Shown: positions 33,952-44,528, counted from the stretch's first letter. The stretch is 64,000 bases of DNA from Tolumonas lignilytica (GCF_000527035.1 NZ_AZUK01000002.1:248001-312000), one strand, 5' to 3'. Program-made: numbers and translations. The notes: generated from the sequence alone by a model not told the origin.

Positions 33952-33980
33952 CAGTTTCGGAATAAATCAGGTAAATCGTT

Positions 33981-34667
33981 ATGCTGTATGGGTATGGCTC
34001 CATTATTTTGAACGGAGCAGTAGTAACAATAGAACAAGCATTGTTCTCTGTTGCTCTCTCATTTCTGCTGGGGTTGATAGGTGCTGCCGCGAAATCGTCA
34101 CAGAGCAAATTGGCAAAACTGCTATCTGGCGTATATACCACATTGATCCGCGGAGTACCTGATCTGGTACTGATGCTATTAATATTTTATGGTTTACAGA
34201 TTGTGGTGAATAGCATTACGGAGTCTGTCGGCCTTACCCAGATCAATATCGATCCGTTTGTGGCGGGTGTCATCACGATTGGCTTTATTTATGGTGCTTA
34301 TTTTACTGAAACCTTCCGTGGTGCCTATCTGATGGTTCCCAAAGGTCAACTCGAAGCTGGAGTGGCGTACGGTTTTTCTCCCTGGCAGGCATTTCGATAT
34401 ATTTTGTTCCCACAATTGATGCGTTTTGCGTTACCGGGCATAGCCAATAACTGGCAGGTAACACTCAAGGCGACAGCACTCGTGTCAATCATTGGTTTGT
34501 CTGATGTTGTTAAAGCTACGCAGAATGCGGGCAAGGGCACATACCATTTCTTCTATTTCACCATTGTGGCTGCAGTGGTTTATTTGATTTTTACTACAAT
34601 ATCGAATCTGGTTCTGCTGTGGTTGGAACGTCGTTATTCCATGGGTGTTCGGAGTGCAGAATTATGA
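33981..34667 (+). CDS. hisQ: Histidine/arginine ABC transporter permease HisQ
   Basis: Inner-membrane permease of the polar amino-acid importer, 228 residues with about five helices. EAA loop motif: LEAGVAYGFSPWQAFRYILFPQ, which docks to the ATPase; upstream LIRGVPDLVLMLLIFYGLQ is the typical second-helix segment. Forms a heterodimer with HisM. Its stop overlaps the hisM start (ATGA). Confidence 0.92.
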   Translation: MLYGYGSIILNGAVVTIEQALFSVALSFLLGLIGAAAKSSQSKLAKLLSGVYTTLIRGVPDLVLMLLIFYGLQIVVNSITESVGLTQINIDPFVAGVITIGFIYGAYFTETFRGAYLMVPKGQLEAGVAYGFSPWQAFRYILFPQLMRFALPGIANNWQVTLKATALVSIIGLSDVVKATQNAGKGTYHFFYFTIVAAVVYLIFTTISNLVLLWLERRYSMGVRSAEL

Positions 34668-35380
34668 TTGATATCCTGTTGCAATATGGCAAGGCTTTCT
34701 TGTGGAGTGATGGGTATCATTTCACGGGTGTCGCGGTCACCCTGTGGTTATTGGTGTTGTCGCTGGCATTTGGATTCATGCTGGCACTGCCAATGTCGAT
34801 CGCTCGCGTCTCGCAGAAGAAAGCACTCTGGATGCCAGTTTGGCTTTATACCTATATTTTCCGTGGAACGCCGTTGTATGTACAATTGCTGGTGTTTTAT
34901 TCCGGTGTATACACGTTAAGCGTGGTTCGGGACGTTGAGTTTTTGAATCTGTTTTTCCGCAGTGGTTTCAACTGTACGGTACTGGCATTGGCTCTGAACA
35001 CGTGTGCATATACCACAGAGATGTTGGCTGGTGCGATCAGGGCGATCCCTCATGGTGAAATAGAGGCGGCGCGAGCTTACGGTTTTTCCGGTTTTACGTT
35101 GTATTGGAATATCATTATTCCATCCGCGTTACGTCGTGCGTTGCCTGCATATAGCAACGAGGTGATTCTGATGCTGCATGCGACCTCATTGGCATTTACA
35201 GCAACAGTTCCTGATATTTTAAAAATCGCGCGAGACGTGAATGCGGCAACCTATAAGTCATTCCATGCTTTTGGTATTGCTGCTGCAATTTATCTGACTA
35301 TTTCTTTTCTGTTGGTTGGTTTATTCCGCTTGGCTGAAAAGCGTTGGCTGAAACATCTGAGACCGCAATCAGCACATTAA
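34664..35380 (+). CDS. hisM: Histidine/arginine ABC transporter permease HisM
   Basis: Second permease of the importer, about 238 residues. EAA loop EIEAARAYGFSGFTLYWNIIIPSALRRALP, and YIFRGTPLYVQLLVFYSG earlier. Start set at ATG 34664, overlapping the hisQ stop by 4 bp, since the longer frame (from 34619) lies inside hisQ. Works with HisQ, HisP and the binding protein. Confidence 0.92.
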   Translation: MIDILLQYGKAFLWSDGYHFTGVAVTLWLLVLSLAFGFMLALPMSIARVSQKKALWMPVWLYTYIFRGTPLYVQLLVFYSGVYTLSVVRDVEFLNLFFRSGFNCTVLALALNTCAYTTEMLAGAIRAIPHGEIEAARAYGFSGFTLYWNIIIPSALRRALPAYSNEVILMLHATSLAFTATVPDILKIARDVNAATYKSFHAFGIAAAIYLTISFLLVGLFRLAEKRWLKHLRPQSAH

Positions 35381-35404
35381 GATTCATTTTGGAAAGGTTA
35401 AAAA

Positions 35405-36178
35405 ATGCATAATTACAAATTGGCTGTAAAAGATTTGCATAAAAAATATGGCCAGCATGAAGTTATTAAAGGCGTATCTTTGTGTGCACAGGCGGGGGAT
35501 GTGATCAGTATCATTGGTTCATCTGGCTCAGGTAAGAGTACATTTTTACGTTGTCTGAATTTTCTTGAAAAACCCAGCGAAGGTGCCATTTTTGTTAATG
35601 GCAAAGAAATTCACATGACGCTGGATTCGGATGGACAGTTAAAAGTCACTGATCAGAAAGAGTTGCAGCTACTTCGGACAAAACTAACCATGGTTTTCCA
35701 GCATTTCAATTTGTGGAGCCATATGACGGTATTGGAAAATGTCATGGCGGCTCCAATTAAAGTGTTGGGCATTGACAAAGAAGAAGCCAAAGCCAGAGCG
35801 ATTCAATATCTGGAAAAGGTGGGTATCGATGAACGGGCCCGAGCGAAATATCCGGCTCATTTATCTGGTGGTCAGCAACAGCGTGTTTCTATTGCCCGTG
35901 CTTTAGCGATGGAACCAGAGGTATTGTTGTTTGATGAACCCACCTCTGCGTTAGACCCCGAGCTGGTCGGCGAAGTTTTAAAAATCATGCAAAAACTGGC
36001 CGAAGAAGGCAAAACGATGGTGGTCGTAACGCATGAGATGGGCTTTGCCCGTAACGTTTCGAACCATGTCATTTTCCTTCATCAGGGTAAAATCGAAGAG
36101 GAAGGGCATCCGGACGAGGTGCTTGGCAATCCAAAAAGCGAACGATTGAAGCAATTCTTGTCTGGTTCGCTGAAATAG
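35405..36178 (+). CDS. hisP: Histidine/arginine ABC transporter ATPase HisP
   Basis: Cytoplasmic ATPase energising the importer, 257 residues. Walker [10 protein letters not shown], the HisP-type insert with [22 protein letters not shown]-loop [12 protein letters not shown], signature LSGGQQQR, Walker [15 protein letters not shown] and switch His in [14 protein letters not shown] ribosome site upstream. Last gene of the operon, followed by a bidirectional terminator shared with fumC. Confidence 0.94.
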   Translation: MHNYKLAVKDLHKKYGQHEVIKGVSLCAQAGDVISIIGSSGSGKSTFLRCLNFLEKPSEGAIFVNGKEIHMTLDSDGQLKVTDQKELQLLRTKLTMVFQHFNLWSHMTVLENVMAAPIKVLGIDKEEAKARAIQYLEKVGIDERARAKYPAHLSGGQQQRVSIARALAMEPEVLLFDEPTSALDPELVGEVLKIMQKLAEEGKTMVVVTHEMGFARNVSNHVIFLHQGKIEEEGHPDEVLGNPKSERLKQFLSGSLK

Positions 36179-36188
36179 CCGCTAAAAA

Positions 36189-36212
36189 AATGACCGGGAT
36201 AACCCGGTCATT
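36189..36212. terminator. Bidirectional terminator between hisP and fumC
   Basis: Ten-bp stem (36189-36198 with 36203-36212) with a 4-nt loop. Read on the minus strand it is followed by a run of T (the A-run 36184-36190); on the plus strand the T-run is shorter. Lies between convergent genes. Confidence 0.88.
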
Positions 36213-36214
36213 TG

Positions 36215-37618
36215 CTATTCCTTATGGGGTTCTGCCATGTCCAGCGGCGAAATCCACAGATCAAATTCTTCTGCAGTGAGATACCCTGACGCAATAGCCG
36301 CATCGCGTAAGCGTAAGCCATCGTGATGCGCTTTTTTAGCGATTGTTGCTGCCTTGTCGTAGCCGATGTGTTTATTCAGCGCGGTAACGAGCATTAAATT
36401 ATCAGCCAGATGCTCTTCAATGCGCGGTATATTGGGCTCTATACCAGAAGCACAATGCAGATCAAATGCGCCGCATGCATCGGCTAATAACTGAATACTT
36501 TCCATGACGTTATGCACCATCACGGGTTTATATACGTTTAATTGAAAATTCCCCTGGCTTCCGGCAAAAGCAACGGCGGCATCGTTACCAAAGACCTGAA
36601 CACAGACCATGGTCAAGGCTTCACACTGAGTTGGATTGACTTTTCCTGGCATAATTGACGAACCCGGTTCATTTTCCGGTATGACTAACTCACCAATCCC
36701 ACAACGAGGGCCGCTGGCCAGCCAGCGAACATCATTGGCAATTTTCATTAAAGCGCCGGCTAAGGTTCGCAGTGCCGCCGAGGCTTGAACTAAAGCATCA
36801 TGAGCTGAAAGAGCAAAAAACTTATTCTCAGCCGCCCGGAACGGGTAACCCGTAATGCTGGCAATATAGGCCGCCGTGCGCTCGCCAAACAGTGGATGTG
36901 CATTCAACCCGGTGCCGACGGCGGTTCCTCCGATCGCCAAATCAAGTAAACCTGACTTGCTGGCATGAATCCCTGCCAAGGCAAAATTCAGTTGAGCAAC
37001 CCAGGCACTGATTTCCTGTCCCAGCGTAATGGGAGTTGCATCCTGAAGGTGTGTTCTGCCTGTTTTGACAATATGGGCATAGGCTTCAGCCTTTTCATTG
37101 AGCGTCCCTTTTAGATGCTCGATCACAGGAATTAACTGCTTTTCCAATTCCTCAATCACGGCAATATGCATGGCAGTAGGGAAGGTATCATTAGAGGACT
37201 GGCCGCAATTGACATGATCGTTCGGATGGATTGGGTTTTTACTGCCCACCTCACAACCACAAATTTCGATGGCCCGATTGGCAATCACTTCATTGGCATT
37301 CATATTGGATTGGGTGCCTGAGCCCGTTTGAAACACAACCAGTGGAAAATGTTCATCTAACTTGCCATCAACAACTTCCTGTGCTGCCTGCTCGATGGGA
37401 TCGGTAATGGTGCCCGGTAATGTTCCTAACTCCTCATTTGCTTTTGCTGCCGCTAATTTTAATATTCCCAGTGCTCGGATCATGGGGCGCTGCCAGCGAA
37501 AACGGGCTACTCCGATAGGGAAATTTTCAATAGAACGCTGTGTTTGTGCTCCCCAGTATTTTTCTGCAGGCACCGTTACGCAGCCCATAGAATCAGTTTC
37601 GTAACGTAATCTGGTCAT
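36215..37618 (-). CDS. fumC: Class II fumarate hydratase FumC
   Basis: Iron-independent, oxidant-resistant fumarase converting fumarate and L-malate in the TCA cycle; homotetramer, 467 residues, the usual length. Contains the superfamily signature [30 protein letters not shown], the [11 protein letters not shown] active-site segment and [19 protein letters not shown]. Stand-alone gene, convergent with hisP. Confidence 0.96.
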   Translation of the reverse strand: MTRLRYETDSMGCVTVPAEKYWGAQTQRSIENFPIGVARFRWQRPMIRALGILKLAAAKANEELGTLPGTITDPIEQAAQEVVDGKLDEHFPLVVFQTGSGTQSNMNANEVIANRAIEICGCEVGSKNPIHPNDHVNCGQSSNDTFPTAMHIAVIEELEKQLIPVIEHLKGTLNEKAEAYAHIVKTGRTHLQDATPITLGQEISAWVAQLNFALAGIHASKSGLLDLAIGGTAVGTGLNAHPLFGERTAAYIASITGYPFRAAENKFFALSAHDALVQASAALRTLAGALMKIANDVRWLASGPRCGIGELVIPENEPGSSIMPGKVNPTQCEALTMVCVQVFGNDAAVAFAGSQGNFQLNVYKPVMVHNVMESIQLLADACGAFDLHCASGIEPNIPRIEEHLADNLMLVTALNKHIGYDKAATIAKKAHHDGLRLRDAAIASGYLTAEEFDLWISPLDMAEPHKE

Positions 37619-37711
37619 ATGTGTCCCTCATGCCAATCACTTAGATAATCAATAGAGATAACAGAATTCTTCTATAATGATATTAGTTCCTATCTGCGAG
37701 GGTTGCTCAAA

Positions 37712-37948
37712 ATGGACATCGGAACTCATGACCTGGCGGCATTATTTAGTCAGCTAGGGCTGGCAAATGATGAATCAAGTATTCATTGTTTTATTCAATC
37801 GCATGAATTGAAAGGGGATGAAACACTCCCGGATGCGCCATTCTGGACAGCCGCTCAGGCTGAAATGCTGAAACAGGCTTTCATTGATGATGCCGAATGG
37901 GCTGAAGCGGCAGACACGCTGGCTTCGTTACTGGCTGTAAAACACTAG
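37712..37948 (+). CDS. DUF2789 family protein
   Basis: Small 78-residue acidic protein of the DUF2789 family, found in many gammaproteobacteria and of unknown function. Family pattern: LAALFSQLGLANDESSI, then DAPFWTAAQAEMLKQAFIDDAEWAEAADTL, predicted to be all-helical. Start set at the ATG at 37712 with GAGGG upstream, instead of the TTG nine bases earlier. Divergent from fumC. Followed by a long palindrome before corA. Confidence 0.8.
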   Translation: MDIGTHDLAALFSQLGLANDESSIHCFIQSHELKGDETLPDAPFWTAAQAEMLKQAFIDDAEWAEAADTLASLLAVKH

Positions 37949-37975
37949 TGTTGCAGGCTTTTAACTGGGATTCAG

Positions 37976-37997
37976 CACCGGAACGGCCGTTCCGGTG
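37976..37997. terminator. Perfect 22-bp palindrome between DUF2789 gene and corA
   Basis: Perfect, uninterrupted palindrome (CACCGGAACGG then its complement) between two convergent genes. As RNA it would fold with a small GC-rich loop; only a weak T-tract follows on the plus strand. Probably a bidirectional terminator, though a protein-binding site cannot be excluded. Confidence 0.55.
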
Positions 37998-38012
37998 TTT
38001 GAGTAGGGGAAA

Positions 38013-38960
38013 TTATAACCAGCCTTTCTTTCGGAAGAAGAAATAAGTACCGAAAGCGGATGCCAGCATCATTCCAATAGAGACCAGATAACCCAACTGC
38101 CAGTGCAATTCGGGCATAAAATCAAAGTTCATCCCATACATACTGGCAATGAGGGTCGGCGGCAGAAAGACTACGGCTGCCACAGAGAAAATTTTGATAA
38201 CCTTGTTCTGTTGCAGGTTGGTAAAGCCCATTGCCACTTCCAATTGGAAGTTGATTTTATCAAACAGAAATTGCGTATGCGGCAGCAACGATTCGATATC
38301 GTGCAAGACTTCATCAATGGTTTTTTTCTGTTCAGTTAACAGTTGTTGTCTTACCGTCCGACGTAAAAAGCGTAGTGCGCGTCGCGTATCATGAAGCGCC
38401 AGACGGATTTGGCTGTTGGTTTCTTCCTGTTCCATCAGCTCTTGTAACATTTCATGTATCTGTTCGTCACTGAGAACCAGTTCGGACGTTTCTTCCAAAG
38501 TGGTATATCCGTCTTCAATCAGGTCAGACAAATATTCGACTTTCAGATCCATCAGCTCCAGCAAAATATCCATTGCATTTTCTACTTCGACACGATCGTG
38601 ACGCATGTAGTGACGCAACAGGCGGACGATACCGATGTCTTCTTCACGGAAGCTGATCAGCAGGTTGTTGCGTAATGTAAACGACATGTTTACACCGCGG
38701 GTTTCGCCACCAATTCGTTGAGGGAATAACGATAAAATATGCAGACCATCAGTGTCCCAGTAGAAACGGGCAGATGCTTCGATTTCATCCAGTTCTTCTT
38801 CTTCGGGCACTTCTTCAAGGAACAAACTGCTCAGCCATTCACGTTCTTCATCGTCAGGCTTATGGGCATCCAGCCAAATTGTGTTGGGCGGTAATACATC
38901 CTGGGCGGTTAGCTGAATAACCTCCAAAATCTTATTACGCAGTATGTAAGCGGTAATCAT
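38013..38960 (-). CDS. corA: Magnesium/cobalt transporter CorA
   Basis: Homopentameric Mg2+ channel of the inner membrane; 315 residues against 316 in E. coli. Large cytoplasmic N-terminal domain with an acidic stretch (EEVPEEEELDEIE), the long stalk helix, and two C-terminal transmembrane helices joined by the invariant YGMN motif. Start set at ATG 38960 with AAGGGGG upstream; the frame from 38981 adds seven unlikely residues. Confidence 0.95.
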   Translation of the reverse strand: MITAYILRNKILEVIQLTAQDVLPPNTIWLDAHKPDDEEREWLSSLFLEEVPEEEELDEIEASARFYWDTDGLHILSLFPQRIGGETRGVNMSFTLRNNLLISFREEDIGIVRLLRHYMRHDRVEVENAMDILLELMDLKVEYLSDLIEDGYTTLEETSELVLSDEQIHEMLQELMEQEETNSQIRLALHDTRRALRFLRRTVRQQLLTEQKKTIDEVLHDIESLLPHTQFLFDKINFQLEVAMGFTNLQQNKVIKIFSVAAVVFLPPTLIASMYGMNFDFMPELHWQLGYLVSIGMMLASAFGTYFFFRKKGWL

Positions 38961-39087
38961 GGGATCCCCCTTGAAAGGCAAATTTGGGGTCGTATTTTCT
39001 GCGAGGCACTATACCTAGCCTTTGTGACAAAGTCAGGTCATTTAGCCCGTTTCACTGAAATATGGCCTGTATTTCAAGCAATAACCA

Positions 39088-41022
39088 TCAAATTCGAGTA
39101 TTACTCCGCACGGATTTCTGGTGTTGCTTGCGCCATAGTGGTTTTAACTGGCGACGTTGTGGATCCAGTTCTCGCAGTATTTCTAAGGAGCATGGCACAG
39201 GCTCTTGGAGTAATAACGATATCAATATTTCGGCGGCTAAAGGTGCTGAGCATAATCCCCGGGAGCCTAACCCTGCAAAAATGAGTAAGTTAGAGGTCAT
39301 ATCCGGTAATCCGCCGGCAGAAGAATGCTGGGTTAACTCATTGTTTAATTGAGCATCAGAGCGCAAGCCGCCAACCACTGGGAAATGGTTTCTTGTTACC
39401 CCCCGAATGGCAGCTCGGCCATCGATGATGCGATGCGATGAGCTATTGACTGCCAGCGTTCTTTGCATTTTAACTTTATTTTCCTGATGCTCGCTGTCTC
39501 GTACCGAGCGATCGGTATCATTTCGGATGTAGGTGGCACCGATAACTTGCTGGCCATTGCGGGCGGGTAAGATATAACCATCTCCGCACACGACGGGAGT
39601 GGCGTTTTCTTTATCGGTAACGGCTTCGATGGATGAAATTTGTCCACGGAAGGGAGTAATAGGCAATGTCTGAGTTTGCTGATAACGACTAACTTCCGCG
39701 CCGTTAGCCAGAATGAGTACAGTGGCTATGTAAGATTCGTCTGCAGCGGTGCTTAAACACCATGAACCCTGTTGTTCATGGATGGCAGTTATTTCACAAT
39801 TGAAATGTTGGGTTAACAATCCGGTAGCGGCAGCAAGTTGAAATAATGTGTGTGTCAGCTCATCGGGAATAACCCAGCCACCTTGGGGAAATAAGGCCCC
39901 ATCGGTAACACCATGAATAAGTTCTGGAGGGAAGTGTGTAGCCAATAATTCGCCAATTCTTTGTGATGATTTTTCATCAAACGCTTTTAATAACACTCCG
40001 CACCAATCGAAGGTGATGGGTGATTGGTTATGAACTTCATGGATTAATTGTCTGCAATAGTGAAATGCAGAGCTGAAAAACTGAGACAACGGATCGGCAG
40101 GTTTATGGAGTAACGGATAAATCGCACCTTGTGGATTCCCGGAAGCGGCCTGAGCTACATCGGGATCGGCGCAAAATAATACGACCTGATATCCGCGCTG
40201 AGTTAAGAGATAACTCAGCCAGGCTGAAGCAATTCCACCACCCACAATAGCTACTGAATTTGGCGCTGAAAGTGGTGAGTTAGGTGTTTTTTGACTGCGG
40301 CCGAACAGCATTTCCCTTTTTTTCCCGTGCCCTGGCATTTTGGCCATCTCAAAGCCGACAGTAGTTAAACCTCGACGTACGAAACCCGCGGCAGTAAAGG
40401 TGGCTAATGTGCCCTGAGGACGGATCAGTCGATATAGCTGTGTGAACAAATTCTCTGACCACATATCAGGGTTTTTACTGGGCGCAAAACCATCCAGATA
40501 CCAGGCATCCACTAATCCGTCACGAGGTGAATAAACCTGCGGCAGTAAATCATTCACATCACCAAACCAGAGATCCAGTATGACGTTGCCTTGATCAAAA
40601 CGAAGTCGCTGACATCCGGGGATTGCAGCAGGATAGGCAGCAATTAATGATTCACTGAATTCAGTTAGTTCGGGCCATGCACACAAAGCCCGTTGTAAAT
40701 CCTGTCGGGTGAGCGGAAATTTCTCAAAACTGATGAAATGTAAGCGAGAAACTTTTGTCTCTGGTACGGCTTGTTTCTGTTGTCGGAATGCCTGCCAGGT
40801 TGCCAAAAAATTCAGTCCGGTTCCAAAGCCGGTCTCAGCAATTACAAACACGGGGCGGTCATGTATTAGCCAACGTTCAGGGAGGTTATTTTGCTGGAGG
40901 AACACATAACGAGTTTCTTGCAGACCATTATCGTTGGAAAAATAGACATCCTCAAAAGAGTCCGAAATGGGGGCTCCCGCATCATTCCAACTTAATTTGG
41001 CGTTTTGTAATGAGGTCTGCAT
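39088..41022 (-). CDS. mnmC: Bifunctional tRNA mnm5U-forming enzyme MnmC
   Basis: Bifunctional enzyme completing 5-methylaminomethyl-2-thiouridine at wobble U34 of tRNA. The N-terminal MnmC2 methyltransferase (about 1-245; VYFSNDNGLQETRYVFLQQN and ETGFGTGLNFLATWQAF) is followed by the C-terminal MnmC1 FAD-dependent oxidase (about 260-644; SVAIVGGGIASAWLSYLLTQRGY is the dinucleotide fold). 644 residues is typical. Divergent from fabB as in E. coli. The oxidase removes the carboxymethyl group and the methylase then adds the methyl. Confidence 0.94.
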   Translation of the reverse strand: MQTSLQNAKLSWNDAGAPISDSFEDVYFSNDNGLQETRYVFLQQNNLPERWLIHDRPVFVIAETGFGTGLNFLATWQAFRQQKQAVPETKVSRLHFISFEKFPLTRQDLQRALCAWPELTEFSESLIAAYPAAIPGCQRLRFDQGNVILDLWFGDVNDLLPQVYSPRDGLVDAWYLDGFAPSKNPDMWSENLFTQLYRLIRPQGTLATFTAAGFVRRGLTTVGFEMAKMPGHGKKREMLFGRSQKTPNSPLSAPNSVAIVGGGIASAWLSYLLTQRGYQVVLFCADPDVAQAASGNPQGAIYPLLHKPADPLSQFFSSAFHYCRQLIHEVHNQSPITFDWCGVLLKAFDEKSSQRIGELLATHFPPELIHGVTDGALFPQGGWVIPDELTHTLFQLAAATGLLTQHFNCEITAIHEQQGSWCLSTAADESYIATVLILANGAEVSRYQQTQTLPITPFRGQISSIEAVTDKENATPVVCGDGYILPARNGQQVIGATYIRNDTDRSVRDSEHQENKVKMQRTLAVNSSSHRIIDGRAAIRGVTRNHFPVVGGLRSDAQLNNELTQHSSAGGLPDMTSNLLIFAGLGSRGLCSAPLAAEILISLLLQEPVPCSLEILRELDPQRRQLKPLWRKQHQKSVRSNTRI

Positions 41023-41141
41023 GAAAAAATCTCGACTATTTCACAAAAGTTCGGTGGATTTTACGGGAAAGCAGACCAGTTGTTGAGATAAAACAGGTAA
41101 ACTATACCTAGGTCATATAAGTCATATTGGAACTTAAGTTA

Positions 41142-42356
41142 ATGAGAAGAGCTGTTATCACTGGTATCGGGATCGTTTCTAGTCTGGGCAACAACGCGGC
41201 CGAAGTTCTGGCTTCGCTGAAAGCGGGTAAGTCAGGGATTTCTTATTCTGAACAGTTTGAACAACACAATCTGCGTAGCCGCGTATGGGGCAATATCAAG
41301 CTGGATGTCGCTGAACTAATTGATCGCAAAGTACTGCGTTTCATGGGCGAAGCTGCAGCGTACGCTTACCTGTCTATGCAACAAGCAATTGCTGATGCCA
41401 AATTGACTGAAGATATGGTTTCTAATCCACGGACTGGGCTGGTAGCCGGTTCAGGTGGCGCATCTTCTAAAAACCAGATCGAAGCCTGCGATACATTGCG
41501 TGAGAAGGGTGTTCGTCGTGTTGGCCCATACATGGTTCCTCGTACCATGTCTTCAACCACGTCAGCATGTCTGGCGACCCCATTTAAAATCAAAGGTATT
41601 AACTACTCCATCAGTTCTGCCTGCGCGACGTCTTCACACTGTATCGGTCATGCACTGGAACAGATCCAATTAGGCAAACAAGACATTGTTTTCGCCGGTG
41701 GCGGTGAAGAGGTGGATTGGACTCTGGCCCTGCAGTTCGATGCGATGGGTGCACTGTCCAGCAAATATAACGACACGCCAGAAAAAGCATCCCGTACTTA
41801 TGATGCGGATCGTGATGGCTTCGTAATCTCTGGTGGTGGCGGTATTGTTGTTGTTGAAGAACTGGAACATGCATTAGCTCGCGGCGCTCACATCTATGCA
41901 GAAATTACCGGTTACGGCGCGACTTCTGATGGTTATGACATGGTTGCACCATCAGGTGAAGGTGCTGTTCGTTGCATGCAACAAGCCATGTCAACAGTAT
42001 CTGCTCCAATCGATTATCTGAATACACATGGAACATCTACTCCTGTTGGTGATGTGAAAGAACTGGAAGCGATCCACGCTGTGTTCGGCGATAAAGCACC
42101 AAAGATCTCCGCAACTAAAGCTATGAGTGGTCATGCTCTGGGTGCTGCCGGTGTTCATGAAGCCATCTACAGCTTGCTGATGATGGAAAACAAGTTCATT
42201 GCACCAAGCATCAACATTGAACATCTGGATCCTAAAGCTGAAGGTCTGCCAATTGTGACTGAGTATCAGGATGCAGAACTGAACACTGTCATGTCGAATA
42301 GTTTCGGTTTTGGTGGCACCAACGCCACATTGGTATTCAGTAAATTTAAAGGCTAA
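41142..42356 (+). CDS. fabB: 3-oxoacyl-ACP synthase I (FabB)
   Basis: Condensing enzyme of type II fatty-acid synthesis, essential for unsaturated chain elongation. The catalytic triad is visible: nucleophile Cys in [12 protein letters not shown], His in [11 protein letters not shown] and His in [12 protein letters not shown]. 404 residues against 406 in E. coli. Start set at ATG 41142 ([10 protein letters not shown]), since the TTG 15 bp earlier is not supported. Followed by a terminator before pdxB. No clear FabR or FadR site was recognised in the short promoter region. Confidence 0.96.
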   Translation: MRRAVITGIGIVSSLGNNAAEVLASLKAGKSGISYSEQFEQHNLRSRVWGNIKLDVAELIDRKVLRFMGEAAAYAYLSMQQAIADAKLTEDMVSNPRTGLVAGSGGASSKNQIEACDTLREKGVRRVGPYMVPRTMSSTTSACLATPFKIKGINYSISSACATSSHCIGHALEQIQLGKQDIVFAGGGEEVDWTLALQFDAMGALSSKYNDTPEKASRTYDADRDGFVISGGGGIVVVEELEHALARGAHIYAEITGYGATSDGYDMVAPSGEGAVRCMQQAMSTVSAPIDYLNTHGTSTPVGDVKELEAIHAVFGDKAPKISATKAMSGHALGAAGVHEAIYSLLMMENKFIAPSINIEHLDPKAEGLPIVTEYQDAELNTVMSNSFGFGGTNATLVFSKFKG

Positions 42357-42383
42357 TGATTTCATTAGACTAAATGGCATAAT

Positions 42384-42410
42384 AAGGGGCTTATAGCCCC
42401 TTTTTCTTTT
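42384..42410 (+). terminator. Intrinsic terminator of fabB
   Basis: Seven-bp stem AAGGGGC / GCCCCTT with a 5-nt loop, followed by TTTCTTTT. It ends 13 bp before the pdxB start. Confidence 0.88.
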
Positions 42411-42422
42411 CAGGCGACAAAT

Positions 42423-43544
42423 ATGAAGATTGTGGTTGATGAAAATATGCCACTTACCCAGGCATTGTTTGCTGAATTTGGTGAGGTCGTCGCGTTACCC
42501 GGTAGGACGATGACGGCAGAACAGTTGGCCGATGCTGATATTTTATTGGTACGTTCTGTGACTAAGGTCAATGCCACTCTCTTATCACAGGGCAATAAAC
42601 TGAAGTTTGTTGGTACCGCCACCATTGGGACTGACCATATCGATAAAACATTCTTGGCGGAAAAAAATATTACGTTTGCCAGTGCTCCCGGCTGTAATAA
42701 GGTTTCAGTGGGCGAATATATCATCAGCGCATTGCTGGTGATTGCAGAGAAATATCAATTTTCTCTGTCTGGATTGTCATTGGGAGTTATCGGGGCCGGT
42801 AATACAGGCTCTGCGGTAGCCGGAAAAGCCCGGCAACTGGGTATCAATGTAAAACTATGTGATCCGTTTAAAGCGCAGTCGGGTGATCCGCGAACATTTG
42901 TTTCTTACGACGAGGCATTGAAATGTGATTTGATCAGTTTCCATGTGCCGTTAACGCGCAATTGTGAACACGCTACTTTTCATTTGTTAGATCAGAAACA
43001 TATTCAGGCGTTACGTTCAGACCAGATTTTGTTGAATGCTTCACGCGGCGAAGTTTGGGATAATCAAGCCATGCTGTCGCGCCAGCAATCGGCAGAACCG
43101 TTAAGGCTGGTGATGGATGTGTGGGAAAATGAACCTGATATCCTTCATGAGCTTGTTCCGTTTACCGAAATTGCAACACCTCATATTGCAGGTTACAGCT
43201 TAGAAGGGAAATACCGAGGAACCTTCATGCTTTACGAAGCATTTTGTCAGCAGTTCGGGTTTGAGATGAAAAAACAGTTATCTCCACTTTTACCCATTGC
43301 CGATATTTGCTCGTTATCGTTACAAACTGCCGTGAATGAAGCAGTACTGAAAAAATTAATACATTTGGTTTATGACGTTCGGCGAGATGATGCCAGATTC
43401 AGACATCTGGTTGGGCAACCCGGTCAATTCGACGAAATGCGTAAGAAATACCCAGAACGACGGGAATGGAGTTCTCTCTCTGTTGTTGCTGAATCAGATC
43501 GCAATGTATTGGTCGATCTTGGTTTTAATGTTTCAGGGTTTTAA
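42423..43544 (+). CDS. pdxB: Erythronate-4-phosphate dehydrogenase PdxB
   Basis: Second enzyme of the DXP-dependent pyridoxal phosphate pathway, oxidising 4-phosphoerythronate with NAD. Member of the D-2-hydroxyacid dehydrogenase family, 373 residues: MKIVVDENMPL start, Rossmann LGVIGAGNTGSAVAGKAR, NASRGEVWD and the acid-base ATPHIAGYSLEGKYRG segment, and the C-terminal PdxB dimerisation domain. Followed after 21 bp by usg, the conserved pdxB-usg pairing. Confidence 0.95.
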   Translation: MKIVVDENMPLTQALFAEFGEVVALPGRTMTAEQLADADILLVRSVTKVNATLLSQGNKLKFVGTATIGTDHIDKTFLAEKNITFASAPGCNKVSVGEYIISALLVIAEKYQFSLSGLSLGVIGAGNTGSAVAGKARQLGINVKLCDPFKAQSGDPRTFVSYDEALKCDLISFHVPLTRNCEHATFHLLDQKHIQALRSDQILLNASRGEVWDNQAMLSRQQSAEPLRLVMDVWENEPDILHELVPFTEIATPHIAGYSLEGKYRGTFMLYEAFCQQFGFEMKKQLSPLLPIADICSLSLQTAVNEAVLKKLIHLVYDVRRDDARFRHLVGQPGQFDEMRKKYPERREWSSLSVVAESDRNVLVDLGFNVSGF

Positions 43545-43565
43545 AAGAATACAGGAGAAAGAGTA

Positions 43566-44516
43566 ATGCCTATGAATATTGCCATTGCAGGCAGCGAAGA
43601 ATTAATCAGTGAAAGTTTATTGGAATTACTACAGGAAAAAGCGCTTCCAATCGGTCAGATGTTTTTGCTGACAGCCCAGAATGCAGAAGACCAAGAGTCA
43701 ATCCGTTTCAATAATAAAACGGTTTATGTACAGGAACTGGATTCTTTTGATTGGTCACAGGTTAACCTGGTTTTTTTTGTGGGCAATTCTTCGGAATATA
43801 ACAACGCATTTAAAGCGGCATTACATTACGGCTGTAAAATCATAGATCTGCGTTCAGGTGAATATAAAGATTCATCACATGGTTTGAGTCTGCTCGATCA
43901 AAACATTAATTTGAATACGGCTGTTCATGTTTGTCCGGATGATCTTGCCATTGTAATGGCTCAGATCATCATGCCATTTTTTGAAGAAACGGCTATTACT
44001 CAGCTAAATCTTGTTGCTCTAGAACCCGTGTCTGTGTGTGGTAAAAAAGGAACGGAGGCGTTAGCCAGAGAAACCGCTCAACTCATGAATGGCCGACCAC
44101 TGGAAAACACACTATTTCCTGCACAATTGGCCTTTAATGTGGTTCCTGAACAAAAAACGCCATCCTTAATTGCTGAGCTGCAAATATTGTTTCCTAAAGA
44201 AAAACTCAATGCAGCCGTAACCTTATTACAGGTGCCCGTTTTTTATGGAACAACCGTGATAGCTGACATCACGCTGGAAGATGCATTACCACAGCAGTTA
44301 GTTCGTGAAATGCTATCATCCGTGAATCAAATTGAATTAACAGACGAATTACTGACACCGGTTTCTCATGGTTCCAATCAGAATAAAATTTATGCGCAGT
44401 TTATAACTGGTGATTCAGAAGAGATTCAAACATTTAGATTGTTTTTGGTCACAGACTTGCTTCGTTGTGGTCGTGTTCAGAATGCAATTTCTCTGGCTGA
44501 GCAGTTACTGCAATAA
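43566..44516 (+). CDS. usg: Usg-like aspartate-semialdehyde dehydrogenase homologue
   Basis: Paralogue of aspartate-semialdehyde dehydrogenase found downstream of pdxB in enteric and related bacteria, 316 residues. The Asd fold is recognisable (N-terminal nucleotide-binding domain, LNLVALEPVSVCGKKG and the C-terminal VPVFYGTT region) but the catalytic motif around the nucleophilic Cys of true Asd (CSTIQ-like) is not conserved: the segment reads VHVCPDDLAIVMAQ. Probably without Asd activity; role unknown. Ribosome site GGAGAAAG. Followed by a hairpin, then fimV. Confidence 0.85.
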   Translation: MPMNIAIAGSEELISESLLELLQEKALPIGQMFLLTAQNAEDQESIRFNNKTVYVQELDSFDWSQVNLVFFVGNSSEYNNAFKAALHYGCKIIDLRSGEYKDSSHGLSLLDQNINLNTAVHVCPDDLAIVMAQIIMPFFEETAITQLNLVALEPVSVCGKKGTEALARETAQLMNGRPLENTLFPAQLAFNVVPEQKTPSLIAELQILFPKEKLNAAVTLLQVPVFYGTTVIADITLEDALPQQLVREMLSSVNQIELTDELLTPVSHGSNQNKIYAQFITGDSEEIQTFRLFLVTDLLRCGRVQNAISLAEQLLQ

Positions 44517-44528
44517 ACATTGAATGTG

